Source: Oleisolibacter albus (GTDB taxonomy: Bacteria; Pseudomonadota; Alphaproteobacteria; Azospirillales; Azospirillaceae). Taken from it: 64,000 nt of DNA. A model generated the notes under the pieces. The model saw nothing but the letters and a program-made list of their open reading frames with translations, was not told the DNA's origin and searched no databases. The stretch spans positions 124,001-188,000 of the forward strand of contig NZ_QGNJ01000006.1 of assembly GCF_003336875.1 (NCBI RefSeq), given 5' to 3'. The stretch's first letter is position 1; every line of letters begins with the position of its first letter. Position numbers and translations under genes: made by a program. Of the stretch, positions 1-8,733 are shown in pieces.

Positions 1-933
1 AACAGCCCGGCCATGACCGCCGACTTGGCCGAACAGCTGGTGCGCGACGTGGCCCGCGTCGCCGTGCCGATCCTGCGCCATGCCGACCGGCTGCCGGACT
101 CGCTGCTGCTGGAAATCGTGGCCGAACGCGATCCGCAGAAGCAGCTGGCCATCGCCAGTCGCCGCAGCGTGTCGGAAGCGGTGTCCGCCGCCCTGGTCGA
201 GAACGGCAACGTCATCACCGTGGTGCATCTGCTGCGCAACCGCGGCGCCCGGGTGACGGAGAAGACCCTGGCCCGGGCCGCCGACCGCTTCGGCCAAGTC
301 CCCGCCGTGGCCGATGCCGCCGCCGCCCGGCCAGAGATCACACTGGCGGTGGTGGAGAAGCTGATCGCCTTCGTCTCGGAAGAGGTGCGGCAACGGCTGG
401 TGGCGCGTCACGGGCTGGAGGCCGGACTGGCCCGGCGGCTGGCCGAGCGTGGGCGCGAAGCGGCCACCATGCGCCTGCTCCAGCCCCTGCTGATCCGGCC
501 GAACGACGCCGAGATGATGGCCCGCCATCTGCACCGGCAGGGGCGGCTGACATCCCATATGTTGTTCCGTGCGTTGTGCGGCGGCGATCTGGACCTGTTC
601 GTGGCCGGCATGGCCGCCAAGGCCGACATCACCATGGACAGCGCCCGGATCCTGGCCTGGGATGACGGGGTGCTGGGGCTGCGTTGCCTGCTGGATGCCG
701 CCGGTATTCCCGCCCGCCTGGGGCGGGCCTTCCGGACGGCGCAGAAGGTGGCGCTGGAAACCGGACTGCTGACCGGGTCGTGCAGCCGCGAGGCCTATCA
801 GGCCACCGTGCTAGACGAACTTCTGCGCACCGTCGCCACCGCCGATGACCCCGAGGTGGACGAGATGGTGATGCAGGCCTGCGATCAGCCCGGCCTGGAC
901 CCGACCGCCGAACTGATGCCCGTCGGCACCTGA
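1..933 (+). CDS. DUF2336 family protein, 5' end cut by the window
   Basis: Resembles the alphaproteobacterial DUF2336 family: all-helical, probably HEAT-like cytosolic proteins of unknown function, common in Rhodospirillales. The stretch KQLAIASRRSVSEAVSAAL and the following NVITVVHLLRN look like the conserved family core, and the rest is Ala/Leu/Arg-rich helix. The frame is open back through base 1 with no stop, and the N-terminus at the first ATG (13) begins inside what looks like conserved sequence, so I treat the gene as truncated upstream rather than starting at 13. It ends TGA at 931-933. No catalytic motif is visible. The family assignment is by recognition; the function is unknown. 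Confidence 0.75.
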   Translation, partial: NSPAMTADLAEQLVRDVARVAVPILRHADRLPDSLLLEIVAERDPQKQLAIASRRSVSEAVSAALVENGNVITVVHLLRNRGARVTEKTLARAADRFGQVPAVADAAAARPEITLAVVEKLIAFVSEEVRQRLVARHGLEAGLARRLAERGREAATMRLLQPLLIRPNDAEMMARHLHRQGRLTSHMLFRALCGGDLDLFVAGMAAKADITMDSARILAWDDGVLGLRCLLDAAGIPARLGRAFRTAQKVALETGLLTGSCSREAYQATVLDELLRTVATADDPEVDEMVMQACDQPGLDPTAELMPVGT

Positions 934-1010
934 CCATCCCGCACGGCCCACCGGCACAGCAGCGGGCGCCAGTTCAGTGGCACCAGACAATGGGTCAGCG
1001 CGCCATCCGC

Positions 1011-1033
1011 TTTGGCTTCATGGCGAAGCCAAA
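1011..1033. terminator. Perfect 9-bp hairpin between two convergent genes
   Basis: TTTGGCTTC (1011-1019) pairs perfectly with GAAGCCAAA (1025-1033) across a 5-nt loop. It lies between the 3' ends of the DUF2336 gene and the convergent Rmf-like gene. Neither side has a strong T-tract, so bidirectional termination is only a guess. Confidence 0.4.
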
Positions 1034-1059
1034 CCAGATGGTTCTTGATCGGCGATCGA

Positions 1060-1254
1060 TCAGGCGTGCAGCCGCCGTCCGCTGGCACCCGCCTTCATCC
1101 AGCCGTCCAGCCAGGCGGCGGAGCAGTCCGGTTCCTCGGTGAAGGGGTTGTCCAGGGCGGTTTCCCCGCGGGCATGGGCGGCCATGCCCATGACATGCGC
1201 CATCAGCGCGAAGCCGGTCAGTTCGTGGCGCTCGGCAACAGCGATGGTCTGCAT
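1060..1254 (-). CDS. Small Rmf/CrpP-like protein (putative ribosome modulation factor family)
   Basis: 64 residues. The second half carries the pattern G-x3-A-x2-G-x4-NPF ... AWLDGW, typical of the ribosome modulation factor/CrpP-like family (small helical proteins; the Rmf members bind 70S ribosomes during dormancy). The N-terminal half is not typical of E. coli Rmf. The ATG at 1254 is preceded by a good Shine-Dalgarno (GGGAGAGG) about 7 nt away. Upstream is an FNR-type site placed as in a class II promoter, which would link the protein to oxygen limitation. Family assignment is by motif only and the ribosomal role is inferred; a CrpP-like protein of other function is possible. Confidence 0.65.
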   Translation of the reverse strand: MQTIAVAERHELTGFALMAHVMGMAAHARGETALDNPFTEEPDCSAAWLDGWMKAGASGRRLHA

Positions 1255-1285
1255 GGCGTGGTTCCTCTCCCGTCAGGTGAGGGTC

Positions 1286-1327
1286 ACGATATGATTCGGC
1301 CAGTTAACAATCTCTGATCTGGATCAA
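1286..1327 (-). promoter_or_regulatory. FNR-type box and -10 of the Rmf-like gene
   Basis: On the minus strand TTGAT-CCAG-ATCAG (1314-1327) matches the FNR/FixK consensus TTGAT-N4-ATCAA at 9 of 10 positions. TATCGT (1286-1291) is a plausible -10. A start at about 1279 puts the box centre at -41.5, the classical class II activator position. Confidence 0.6.
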
Positions 1328-1365
1328 TCACCGACCGGTAAATGCGCCGATCGCTGAAAAGCGAA

Positions 1366-1389
1366 GCGCCCGGTCAAGCGACCGGGCGC
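1366..1389 (-). terminator. Intrinsic terminator of phoX
   Basis: Perfect 10-bp stem GCGCCCGGTC / GACCGGGCGC with an AAGC loop. On the minus strand it is followed by the T-rich TTCGCTTTTC. It lies about 55 nt beyond the phoX stop. Confidence 0.75.
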
Positions 1390-1443
1390 CGCCAGCGCGG
1401 ACGGACGGCCCGCGCTGGACTATCGGTGCCGGGCCTACTGCGG

Positions 1444-3495
1444 TCAGACGCCCACGGCGCCGCCGCCCTGCTTGGTGATGGCCACCACCGAGGGGCGCGG
1501 CGGGATGCGCTCGTCGAAGTCGGGCCAGCGGGTGCCCGGATCCTCGAACTTGGCGCGCCCGCCGGACTTGGTGAAGTCCTGCACGCCGTCCACGCCGGGG
1601 TGCTGCACCGCCACGAACAGGGTGCCATCGTCGGGCGTGAAGATCGGCCCGCACATCTCCGCGCCCACCGGCACGCGGAAGAACAGGCGGCCGGTGCCAC
1701 GCATCGGTCCCTGCGTCTCCAGCGCCCAGATGCCATCGGCGGACCCGCTGGCGCGCTTCCAGTCATTGCCCTGGTCGGTGGCGATCCACAGACGGCCCTG
1801 GTGATCGACGGCGCAGTTGTCCGGGCAGCTGAACCAGCCATTGGCCGTGGTGGCCTCGTTGAAGCTGGCGCCGGTCTTGGGATCGGCCGGGTTGCCGGCC
1901 TTGACCAGGATGTTCCAGGTGAAGCGGTCGGCGGTATGGTCGCCATCGGGCGGCATCATCTCGACGATGTGACCCCAGATGTTGGCGCCGCGCGGATTGG
2001 CGGCATCGGCCTTGGCATGGTTGACCGGCGAGGGATAGTCCGCGGCCTTGCGGTCCTCGTTGTTGGTCAGCATGGCATAGACGGCGTTGGTCTTCTGGTT
2101 GACCTCGATATCCTCCGGCCGGTCCATGCGGGTGGCGCCCACCAGCGTGGCGGCGATGCGGGCCATGATGACCACGTCACCCTGGTCATTGAAGCCGTTC
2201 TCCTTGGTCAGCGGCCCCTGCCCATGCACCAGCGGCAGCCAGGTCAGGCCGCCATCGGCGTCGAAGCGCGCCACGGACAGCGTGCCCTCTTCCAGCAGCT
2301 TCATATTGGCGGCGCGGTCCTTGGGGTTGAACTTGCCCTTGGAGACGAAGCGGTAGATGTGCTCGAAGCGCTGATCGTCACCCATATAGACGGCGACGCG
2401 GCCATCCTTGCCGATGCCGACTCCGGCGCCCTCATGCTTGAAGCGGCCCAGGGCCGTATGCTTGCGCGGCGTGGACTTGGGATCATAGGGGTCGATCTCG
2501 ATCAGCCAGCCGAAGCGGTTGGCCTCGAACGGCTCCTTGTTGACATTGAAGCGCTCGTCGAACCGGCCCCACTGGTAGCTGTTGCTGGGCACGGTCATGC
2601 GGTCGTAATTGCGCTGCTCCGGGTGGGACTGGTCGACGGCCCCCATGAAATAGCCGTCGATATTCTCCTCACAGGTGAGGATGGTGCCCCAGGGCGTCAC
2701 GCCGCCGGCGCAATTATTGATCATGCCGATGACGGTGCGGCCGTCGGGATCGGCCTTGGTCTTCATGCGGCGATGGCCGGCAGCCGGGCCGGCGATGGTG
2801 AAGGCCGTCTCCAGCGCCGTGATGCGGCGGTTGTAGGGGCTGTCCTTGACATAGGTCCAGGCGCCGTCCTTGCCGCGGCGGATCTCCACCACGCTGCCGC
2901 CATGGGCGGCCATCTCCACCGCCACGATCTCCTTGGTGATGCGGGCGGGGTCGATGCGGTCGCTGGCCGGATCGACCAGACCGGGAAACATCACCTCGGT
3001 GTTGGTGTATTCGTGGTTGGCCCAGAGCAGGCCATGGTCGGCCGTGGTGGCGCCCTGCGGCAGGGGCAGGAAACCCAGGAAATCGTTGTTGTAGCCGAAC
3101 TGCGCCTTCTGCGACTCGGCCGTCTGCTTGTAGGGGTCGAAGGCCGGGCTGTCCTTGAACAGCGGGTCGCCCCAGCGGATCAGGACCTTGGCGTCATAAC
3201 CCTTGGCCACATGGTGCGTGGCGTCCACGCCACGCTCCAGCTCCGGGAAGGCGAAGCTGAAGCCGTCCTTGCCGGCCCCGGCGGCGCCAGCGGATGCGGC
3301 CTGGGCTTCCGCCGGCAGCAGCTCCGGCAGGGCCGGCATCAGCGCCGCCAGGGCGGTGCCGGTCAGCACCCCCCGCAGGATGTCGCGGCGGCCGTGGCGG
3401 CGCTGCAGCACCTCGCCGAAGGTGGGAGCCGCGTCCGGGCTGACCGCCTGGTCCTGGAGATCGTGGAATTCATCATAGGACAGGGACTTGGTCAT
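1444..3495 (-). CDS. phoX: PhoX-type alkaline phosphatase (DUF839), Tat-exported
   Basis: 683 residues, close to the usual PhoX size. These are periplasmic, calcium- and iron-dependent phosphomonoesterases that release phosphate from organic esters during starvation. The N-terminus has a twin-arginine signal (GRRDILRG, RR at residues 36-37) followed by an Ala/Leu hydrophobic stretch and an AEAQAAS-like cleavage region. The body has family-typical stretches such as KVLIRWGDP, GLLWANHEYTN, NNCAGGVTPWGT, LTCEEN and CPDNCAVDHQGRLWIATDQGN. It stands alone, with its own terminator and a Pho box upstream, so PhoB control is expected. The assignment is firm at family level; the substrate range cannot be read from sequence. 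Confidence 0.93.
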   Translation of the reverse strand: MTKSLSYDEFHDLQDQAVSPDAAPTFGEVLQRRHGRRDILRGVLTGTALAALMPALPELLPAEAQAASAGAAGAGKDGFSFAFPELERGVDATHHVAKGYDAKVLIRWGDPLFKDSPAFDPYKQTAESQKAQFGYNNDFLGFLPLPQGATTADHGLLWANHEYTNTEVMFPGLVDPASDRIDPARITKEIVAVEMAAHGGSVVEIRRGKDGAWTYVKDSPYNRRITALETAFTIAGPAAGHRRMKTKADPDGRTVIGMINNCAGGVTPWGTILTCEENIDGYFMGAVDQSHPEQRNYDRMTVPSNSYQWGRFDERFNVNKEPFEANRFGWLIEIDPYDPKSTPRKHTALGRFKHEGAGVGIGKDGRVAVYMGDDQRFEHIYRFVSKGKFNPKDRAANMKLLEEGTLSVARFDADGGLTWLPLVHGQGPLTKENGFNDQGDVVIMARIAATLVGATRMDRPEDIEVNQKTNAVYAMLTNNEDRKAADYPSPVNHAKADAANPRGANIWGHIVEMMPPDGDHTADRFTWNILVKAGNPADPKTGASFNEATTANGWFSCPDNCAVDHQGRLWIATDQGNDWKRASGSADGIWALETQGPMRGTGRLFFRVPVGAEMCGPIFTPDDGTLFVAVQHPGVDGVQDFTKSGGRAKFEDPGTRWPDFDERIPPRPSVVAITKQGGGAVGV

Positions 3496-3584
3496 CGACA
3501 GGACTCCGCCAGCAGAGACCGCGGCACTGGGCCGCGGCCGAACAATGTTGATCCCGCCACAGCCTTCGCAGCAGGTTTCGCCTG

Positions 3585-3618
3585 GTTATAGCGCGGGAAA
3601 ACGACAGTTTCGTTACAG
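3585..3618 (-). promoter_or_regulatory. Pho box and -10 of phoX
   Basis: On the minus strand CTGTAAC-GAAA-CTGTCGT (3601-3618) is two 7-bp direct repeats spaced by 4 bp, matching the PhoB box layout (CTGTCAT-N4-CTGTCAT). A -10 hexamer TATAAC (3585-3590) follows 10 nt downstream, so the box occupies the -35 position as in PhoB-activated promoters. Confidence 0.7.
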
Positions 3619-3821
3619 TTCGCCGGATCAATCAGGCCGGGCGAGGCCGGCCTGCCCTGCTGCCGCCCCTGTGACGCGGACACCACCACCACGAGATCAC
3701 TGCATTCCCGCGCTTGCCGGGATAGTCCGAACTGATTAGGTTCAGGCTCCGGGTCCGTGCTCGTCCGGTCCCATGAACCCGATGTTATGCCTTGGACCCG
3801 AGCCTTCTGGACCCGACGACA

Positions 3822-4820
3822 ATGAAATCGTTCCTGCGCACGGCCGCCGCCGCTTTTGCTTTGTTCGCCGCCGCTGCCGGTCCCGCCGCCGCCTTCGAAC
3901 CCGCCATCGTCTTCGATATGGGCGGACGCTTTGACAAGTCCTTCAACGAGGGCGCCAACATGGGCGCCGAGAAATTCAAGAAGGACACGGGCACCGACTT
4001 CAAATGGTTCGAGGTGACCAACGAGGCCCAGCGCGAGCAGTTCCTGCGCCGTCTGGCCCAGCGCGGCACCGATGTCATCGTCGCCGTCGGCTTCTCCATG
4101 GCCCCGTCGGTGGAGAAGGTGGCCAAAGAATTCCCCAAGGTCCGCTTCACTCTGATCGACAATGTCGTCGACCTGCCCAACGTGCAGTCGGTGGTGTTCT
4201 CCGAGCAGGAGGGCAGCTATCTCGTCGGCATGCTGGCGGCCATGGCCAGCAAGTCGGGCACTGTCGGATTCATCGGCGGCATGGACATCCCGCTGATCCG
4301 CCGTTTCGAGTGCGGCTATGAGCAGGGCATCAAGGCCATCAAGGCCGATGCCCAGATCCTGGTCAACATGGCCGGCAACACCCCCACCGCCTGGGCCGAC
4401 CCGACCCGCGGCAGCGAGCTGGCCAAGAGCCAGTTCGACCGCGGGGCCGACGTCATCTTCGCCGCCGCCGGCCAGACCGGCATGGGCGCCCTGCAGGCCG
4501 CCGCCGACGCCAAGAAGCTGGCCATCGGCGTGGACAGCAACCAGAACCATCTGTTCCCCGGGACCATGCTGACCAGCATGGTCAAGCGCGTGGACGTGGC
4601 CGCCTACGAGGCCTTCCGCACTGCCAAGGACGGGACATGGAAGGGCGGCGTGCAGCGCCTGGGCCTGAAGGACGACGGCGTCGCCTGGGCCGATGACTCG
4701 TACAACAAGAGCCTGATCACGCCGGAGATGCGCGCCAAGGTCGAGGCTGCCGCAGCAGAGATCAAGGCCGGCACCCGCAAGGTGGCCAACCTCGACGATT
4801 CCGGCGCCTGCAAATACTGA
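3822..4820 (+). CDS. BMP-family ABC transporter substrate-binding protein
   Basis: Periplasmic binding protein of the basic membrane protein (BMP/PnrA-like) family, whose characterised members bind purine nucleosides or related compounds. 332 residues from the ATG at 3822. That start gives a clean signal peptide (MKSFLRTAAAAFALFAAAAG, cut after PAAA), whereas an in-frame TTG at 3792 would add ten residues ahead of it. The BMP hallmark FDMGGRFDKSFNEG sits at the mature N-terminus, and GMLAAMASKSGTVGFIGGMDIPLIRRFE is also typical (given here as a family stretch near residues 140-165). It is first in a four-gene importer operon, 19 nt before the ATPase gene. The ligand cannot be assigned; nucleosides are the best guess. 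Confidence 0.9.
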   Translation: MKSFLRTAAAAFALFAAAAGPAAAFEPAIVFDMGGRFDKSFNEGANMGAEKFKKDTGTDFKWFEVTNEAQREQFLRRLAQRGTDVIVAVGFSMAPSVEKVAKEFPKVRFTLIDNVVDLPNVQSVVFSEQEGSYLVGMLAAMASKSGTVGFIGGMDIPLIRRFECGYEQGIKAIKADAQILVNMAGNTPTAWADPTRGSELAKSQFDRGADVIFAAAGQTGMGALQAAADAKKLAIGVDSNQNHLFPGTMLTSMVKRVDVAAYEAFRTAKDGTWKGGVQRLGLKDDGVAWADDSYNKSLITPEMRAKVEAAAAEIKAGTRKVANLDDSGACKY

Positions 4821-4839
4821 TCCCGAGGACGTCCGCCCC

Positions 4840-6426
4840 GTGACACCGGTTCCTCCTGCCGCAGCCACCGCCCAGCCCTGGGCGGTGGAACTGGTCGGCA
4901 TCGACAAGCGTTTCGGCCCCGTGCACGCCAACAGGGATGTGCATCTTCAGATCGCCGCCGGCTCCATCCACGGGCTGGTGGGGGAGAACGGGGCCGGCAA
5001 GTCCACGCTGATGAGCATCCTCTACGGCTTTTATCAGGCCGACGCGGGCGAGATCCGCGTGCGGGGGGAGCCGGTGCGCATCAAGGGACCGCAGGACGCC
5101 ATCGCGCTGGGCATCGGTATGGTCCACCAGCATTTCATGCTGGTGGAGACCTTCACCGTTCTGGAAAACCTGCTGCTGGGGCATGAGGGGGGGGCTGTCC
5201 TGGGACCGGCCCGGGCCCGCGCCCGCCGCAATGTGGAGGAGCTGGAGCGCGACTTCGGCCTGGAAGTGCCACTGGATGCCGTGGTCGCCGACCTGCCGGT
5301 GGGTGTGCAGCAGCGGGTCGAGATCCTGAAGGCCCTCTATCGCGGCGCCGAGGTGCTGATCCTGGACGAGCCGACGGCCGTGCTGTCGCCACCGGAGGCA
5401 CAGCAGCTGTTCCGAATCCTGGACCGCCTGCGGAGCCAGGGCCGGACCGTGCTGCTGATCACGCACAAGCTGAAGGAGATCATGGCCATCACCGACCATG
5501 TGTCGGTGCTGCGCCAGGGTCAGGTGGTGGCCGGATTCGCCACGGCCGACACCAACGAGCAGGAACTGGCCGACGCCATGGTCGGGCGCAAGGCCGTACT
5601 GACCCTGGACAAGGCCCCGGCCCGTCCGGGTGCTGCAGTACTGACCGTGGACGGCGTCACCGTCACCGACGCCCAGGGGATCGACCGGCTGCAGGACGCG
5701 CGGTTCCAGGTGCGGGCGGGCGAGATCGTCGGCATCGCCGGCGTGGCCGGCAACGGCCAGTCGGAATTGCTGGAGGTGCTGGCCGGTATGCTACCCTTCA
5801 GCCACGGCACCCTGACGCTGAAGGACCAGCCCATCGGCCCCGGCGATGGCTATGACGCCGCCGGGGCCCGCCGCCGCGGCGTGGCCCATGTGCCGGAAGA
5901 CCGGCTGAAGCTGGCCGTGGTCAAGGCCTTCCCGGCCTATCAGAGCGCCATTCTGGGCTATCAGGACGACCGCGCCTTTTCCCCGGGCTGGCGGCTGGAC
6001 TGGAAACGGGTGGTGGCGCGGACGGCGGCGCTGATGGAGCGCTTCGATGTGCGCCCGCGCAACCCGCTGCTGAAATCCTCACTGTTCTCCGGCGGCAACC
6101 AGCAGAAGCTGGTGATGGCGCGTGAGATCGAGCGCGAGCCCGACCTGCTGCTGGTGGGCCAGCCGACCCGCGGCGTGGACATCGGTGCCATCGCCTTCAT
6201 CCATCGTGAACTGGTCGCCCTGCGCGACCGCGGCAAGGCCATCCTGCTGGTCAGCGCCGAACTGGAAGAGATCCTGGCCTTGAGCGATCGCATCCTGGTC
6301 ATGTGCGGCGGCCGCATCGTCGGCGAGTTGTTGGCCGCAGAGGCCACGGAAGGCCGCATCGGTCGCATGATGGCCGGCATCAGCGGCGACGGCGCAGCCC
6401 AGGCCCCGGCGGGAGCGGACGCATGA
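4840..6426 (+). CDS. Double-domain ABC transporter ATPase (BMP-type importer)
   Basis: 528 residues with two ABC modules, as in the sugar/nucleoside importer class (RbsA/YufO-like). Module 1 has Walker A GENGAGKST, the Q-loop region MVHQHFMLVETFTV, an atypical signature LPVGVQQRVEILKAL and Walker B VLILDEPTAVL. Module 2 has the degenerate Walker A usual for this class (GVAGNGQSELLEVL), a strong signature FSGGNQQKLVMARE and LLLVGQPTRGVDIGA. It probably energises the two permeases encoded next. The start is a GTG at 4840 behind CCGAGGAC. Its stop overlaps the next ATG (ATGA at 6423-6426), so translation is coupled. Confidence 0.92.
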   Translation: MTPVPPAAATAQPWAVELVGIDKRFGPVHANRDVHLQIAAGSIHGLVGENGAGKSTLMSILYGFYQADAGEIRVRGEPVRIKGPQDAIALGIGMVHQHFMLVETFTVLENLLLGHEGGAVLGPARARARRNVEELERDFGLEVPLDAVVADLPVGVQQRVEILKALYRGAEVLILDEPTAVLSPPEAQQLFRILDRLRSQGRTVLLITHKLKEIMAITDHVSVLRQGQVVAGFATADTNEQELADAMVGRKAVLTLDKAPARPGAAVLTVDGVTVTDAQGIDRLQDARFQVRAGEIVGIAGVAGNGQSELLEVLAGMLPFSHGTLTLKDQPIGPGDGYDAAGARRRGVAHVPEDRLKLAVVKAFPAYQSAILGYQDDRAFSPGWRLDWKRVVARTAALMERFDVRPRNPLLKSSLFSGGNQQKLVMAREIEREPDLLLVGQPTRGVDIGAIAFIHRELVALRDRGKAILLVSAELEEILALSDRILVMCGGRIVGELLAAEATEGRIGRMMAGISGDGAAQAPAGADA

Positions 6427-7538
6427 GCACGGCGACACGGACGGACGGCCTGCCCTGGTGGGCGACGGCCCTGGTGCTGCCGGTGTTCAACATCGCGCTG
6501 GCGCTGCTGATTTCAGCCCTGGTGATCCTGGCCATCGGCGAGGATCCGGTGGGCGCCCTGACCAGCATGCTGGCCGGCGCCTTCGGTAGCGGCACCGGGC
6601 TGGGCTACACACTCTATTACGCCACCAGCCTGATCTTCACCGGCCTGTCGGTGGCCGTGGCCTATCATGCCGGCCTGTTCAACATCGGCAGCGAGGGACA
6701 GGCCTATGTGGGTGGCCTGGGTGTCGGTCTGGTCTGTCTGGCGCTGGGCGGCTGGCCCTGGTGGCTGGTCCTGCCGCTGACCATTCTGGCCGGTGGTGCC
6801 TTCGGCGCCGCCTGGGCCGCCGTCCCCGGCTATCTCCAGGCCTATCGCGGCAGCCACATCGTCATCACCACCATCATGTTCAATTTCATCGCCGCGGCGC
6901 TGATGGCCTATCTCATGGTCAATGTCCTGAAGGCGCCGGGGCAGATGTCGCCGGAAAGCCGCGGCTTCGACGACAGTGTCACCCTGCCGATGATCCACGA
7001 CATGCTGGGAGCCATCGGCATCGAGACGGCCAATGCGCCGCTGAACCTGTCGCTGCCGCTGGCGCTGGCCGCCTGTGCCCTGGTCTGGCTGTTCATCTGG
7101 CACACGCGCTGGGGCTTCGCCCTGCGCACCGTGGGCGCCAACGAGCACGCCGCCCGCTATGCCGGCATGAATGCCCGCCGCATCACCGTGGTGGCCATGG
7201 CCCTGTCCGGCGCCCTGGCGGGGTTGATGGCCATCAACGAGTTGCAGGGCGTGCAGCACCGGCTGCTGCTGAACTTCCCGGCCGGACTGGGCTTCACCGG
7301 CATCGCCGTGGCGCTGATGGGCCGGGCGCATCCGGCCGGCATCATCCCCGCCGCCATCCTGTTCGGCGGGCTGCTGCAAGGCGGGGCCGAACTGGCTTTC
7401 GACTATCAGAGCATCAGCCCGGAGCTGGTGGTGGTAATCCAGGGTGTGGTCATCCTGTTCGCCGGCGCGCTGGAGCATATGTTCCGCCCGGCGCTGGCCC
7501 GCCTGTTCACCCGCAGCGCCAAGCCGGTGGGAGCCTGA
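6423..7538 (+). CDS. ABC transporter permease, BMP-type importer subunit 1
   Basis: 371-residue integral membrane protein of the BPD_transp_2 (LivH/RbsC-like) superfamily, with roughly eight to ten hydrophobic segments. Typical stretches are AVAYHAGLFNIGSEGQAYVGG and GSHIVITTIMFNFIAAAL. The latter, with the following LMAYLMVNVLK, marks the conserved permease core. The ATG at 6423 overlaps the ATPase stop by 4 nt, and a longer in-frame extension upstream would run back into the ATPase gene, so I prefer the overlap start. It should pair with the second permease as a heterodimer. Confidence 0.9.
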   Translation: MSTATRTDGLPWWATALVLPVFNIALALLISALVILAIGEDPVGALTSMLAGAFGSGTGLGYTLYYATSLIFTGLSVAVAYHAGLFNIGSEGQAYVGGLGVGLVCLALGGWPWWLVLPLTILAGGAFGAAWAAVPGYLQAYRGSHIVITTIMFNFIAAALMAYLMVNVLKAPGQMSPESRGFDDSVTLPMIHDMLGAIGIETANAPLNLSLPLALAACALVWLFIWHTRWGFALRTVGANEHAARYAGMNARRITVVAMALSGALAGLMAINELQGVQHRLLLNFPAGLGFTGIAVALMGRAHPAGIIPAAILFGGLLQGGAELAFDYQSISPELVVVIQGVVILFAGALEHMFRPALARLFTRSAKPVGA

Positions 7539-7540
7539 CC

Positions 7541-8512
7541 ATGGATGGCCTGATCTGGATCCTGTCCCTGCTGGACAGCATGGTGCGTCTGGCGGCGCCG
7601 CTGTTCCTGGCCGCCCTGGCCGGCTTTTATTCGGAGCGGGCCGGTGTCATCGCCCTGGACCTGGAAGGCAAGATGCTGGCTGGCGCCTTCGCCGCGGCGG
7701 CCACGGCCGCCGTCACCGGGTCGGCCTGGCTAGGCCTGGGGGCTGCCGTCATCGCCGCCATGGCCATGTCGCTGCTGCACGGTTTCGCCAGTATCACCCA
7801 CCGCGGCGACCAGGTGGTGTCGGCCGTGGCCATCAACACCATCGCCCTGGGGCTGACGGCCGTGCTGGCCAATGCCTGGTTCGGGCTGGGCGGGCGCACA
7901 CCCAATCTGGAGGCCGGCGCCCGCTTCGGCGAGATCACCCTGCCCCTGGCCGAGACACTGCGGCCGCTGCCGCTGCTGGGGCCGCTCTATGCCGAAGTCA
8001 TCAGCGGCCACAACATCCTGGTCTATATCGCCGCCGTTCTGGCGCCGCTGAGCGCCTGGATCGCCTATCGCAGCCGCTTCGGCCTGCGCCTGCGGGCCGT
8101 GGGCGAGAATCCGGCGGCGGTGGACACGGCCGGCATTTCCGTGCCGGCCCTGCGCTATCAGGCTGTGCTGATCAGCGGCTTTCTCTGCGGCATCGCCGGT
8201 GCCTATCTGTCGACGGCGCAGGGCGCCGGCTTCCAGCAGAACATGACCGCCGGCAAGGGCTATCTGGCCCTGGCCGCCCTGATCCTGGGCAAGTGGCGGC
8301 CGTTGCCGACCCTGGCGGCCTGCCTGCTGTTCGCCTTTGCCGACGCCTTGCAGACGCGGCTGCAGGGTGTGGCCGTGCCCGGCATCGGCGAAGTGCCGGT
8401 GCAACTGATCGAGGCCCTGCCCTATGTGCTGACGGTGCTGCTGCTGGCCGGCTTCGTCGGTCGCGCCGTCCCGCCCAAGGCCGTCGGCACGCCCTACGTC
8501 AAGGACCGCTGA
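7541..8512 (+). CDS. ABC transporter permease, BMP-type importer subunit 2
   Basis: 323 residues, second membrane subunit of the importer, same superfamily as its neighbour but the shorter type. The family-typical N-terminal part reads AALAGFYSERAGVIALDLEGKM (positions about 25-46), followed by QVVSAVAINTIALGLTAVL. The ATG at 7541 is 2 nt after the stop of permease 1, so the four genes form a tight operon. The order (binding protein, ATPase, permease, permease) is the common one for BMP/nucleoside importers. No regulator is linked. The substrate is unknown. Confidence 0.9.
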   Translation: MDGLIWILSLLDSMVRLAAPLFLAALAGFYSERAGVIALDLEGKMLAGAFAAAATAAVTGSAWLGLGAAVIAAMAMSLLHGFASITHRGDQVVSAVAINTIALGLTAVLANAWFGLGGRTPNLEAGARFGEITLPLAETLRPLPLLGPLYAEVISGHNILVYIAAVLAPLSAWIAYRSRFGLRLRAVGENPAAVDTAGISVPALRYQAVLISGFLCGIAGAYLSTAQGAGFQQNMTAGKGYLALAALILGKWRPLPTLAACLLFAFADALQTRLQGVAVPGIGEVPVQLIEALPYVLTVLLLAGFVGRAVPPKAVGTPYVKDR

Positions 8513-8649
8513 CAGCCGCCGTCTGAGGAGCGGAACGGCTGGACCAGGTCCAACCGCCGCCATCGTTGACGGTCGCGCAAGGTTCTGGGCTGTCGACAGC
8601 AACACCGGGGCGAGGTGATGGGGATCTTCTCGGCCACCCAGCCGGGTCC

Positions 8650-8688
8650 AATCGGTCGGCCTCCCCGTGATGGCAGACCCGACCGATT
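8650..8688. terminator. 10-bp inverted repeat in the convergent gap 8513-8733
   Basis: AATCGGTCGG (8650-8659) pairs perfectly with CCGACCGATT (8679-8688) across a 19-nt loop, between the importer operon and the convergent tetR gene. There is no T-tract, so its role as a terminator is tentative. Nothing else was found in this gap. Confidence 0.35.
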
Positions 8689-8733
8689 CCTGAAGGAATT
8701 TGGCGGGCTCATGTCGAACAGGGCAGGCTGGCG

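Noticed and set aside
1342-3591. A 749-codon plus-strand frame opposite phoX
   Set aside because: Antisense shadow of phoX in high-GC sequence, with no domain and no ribosome site.
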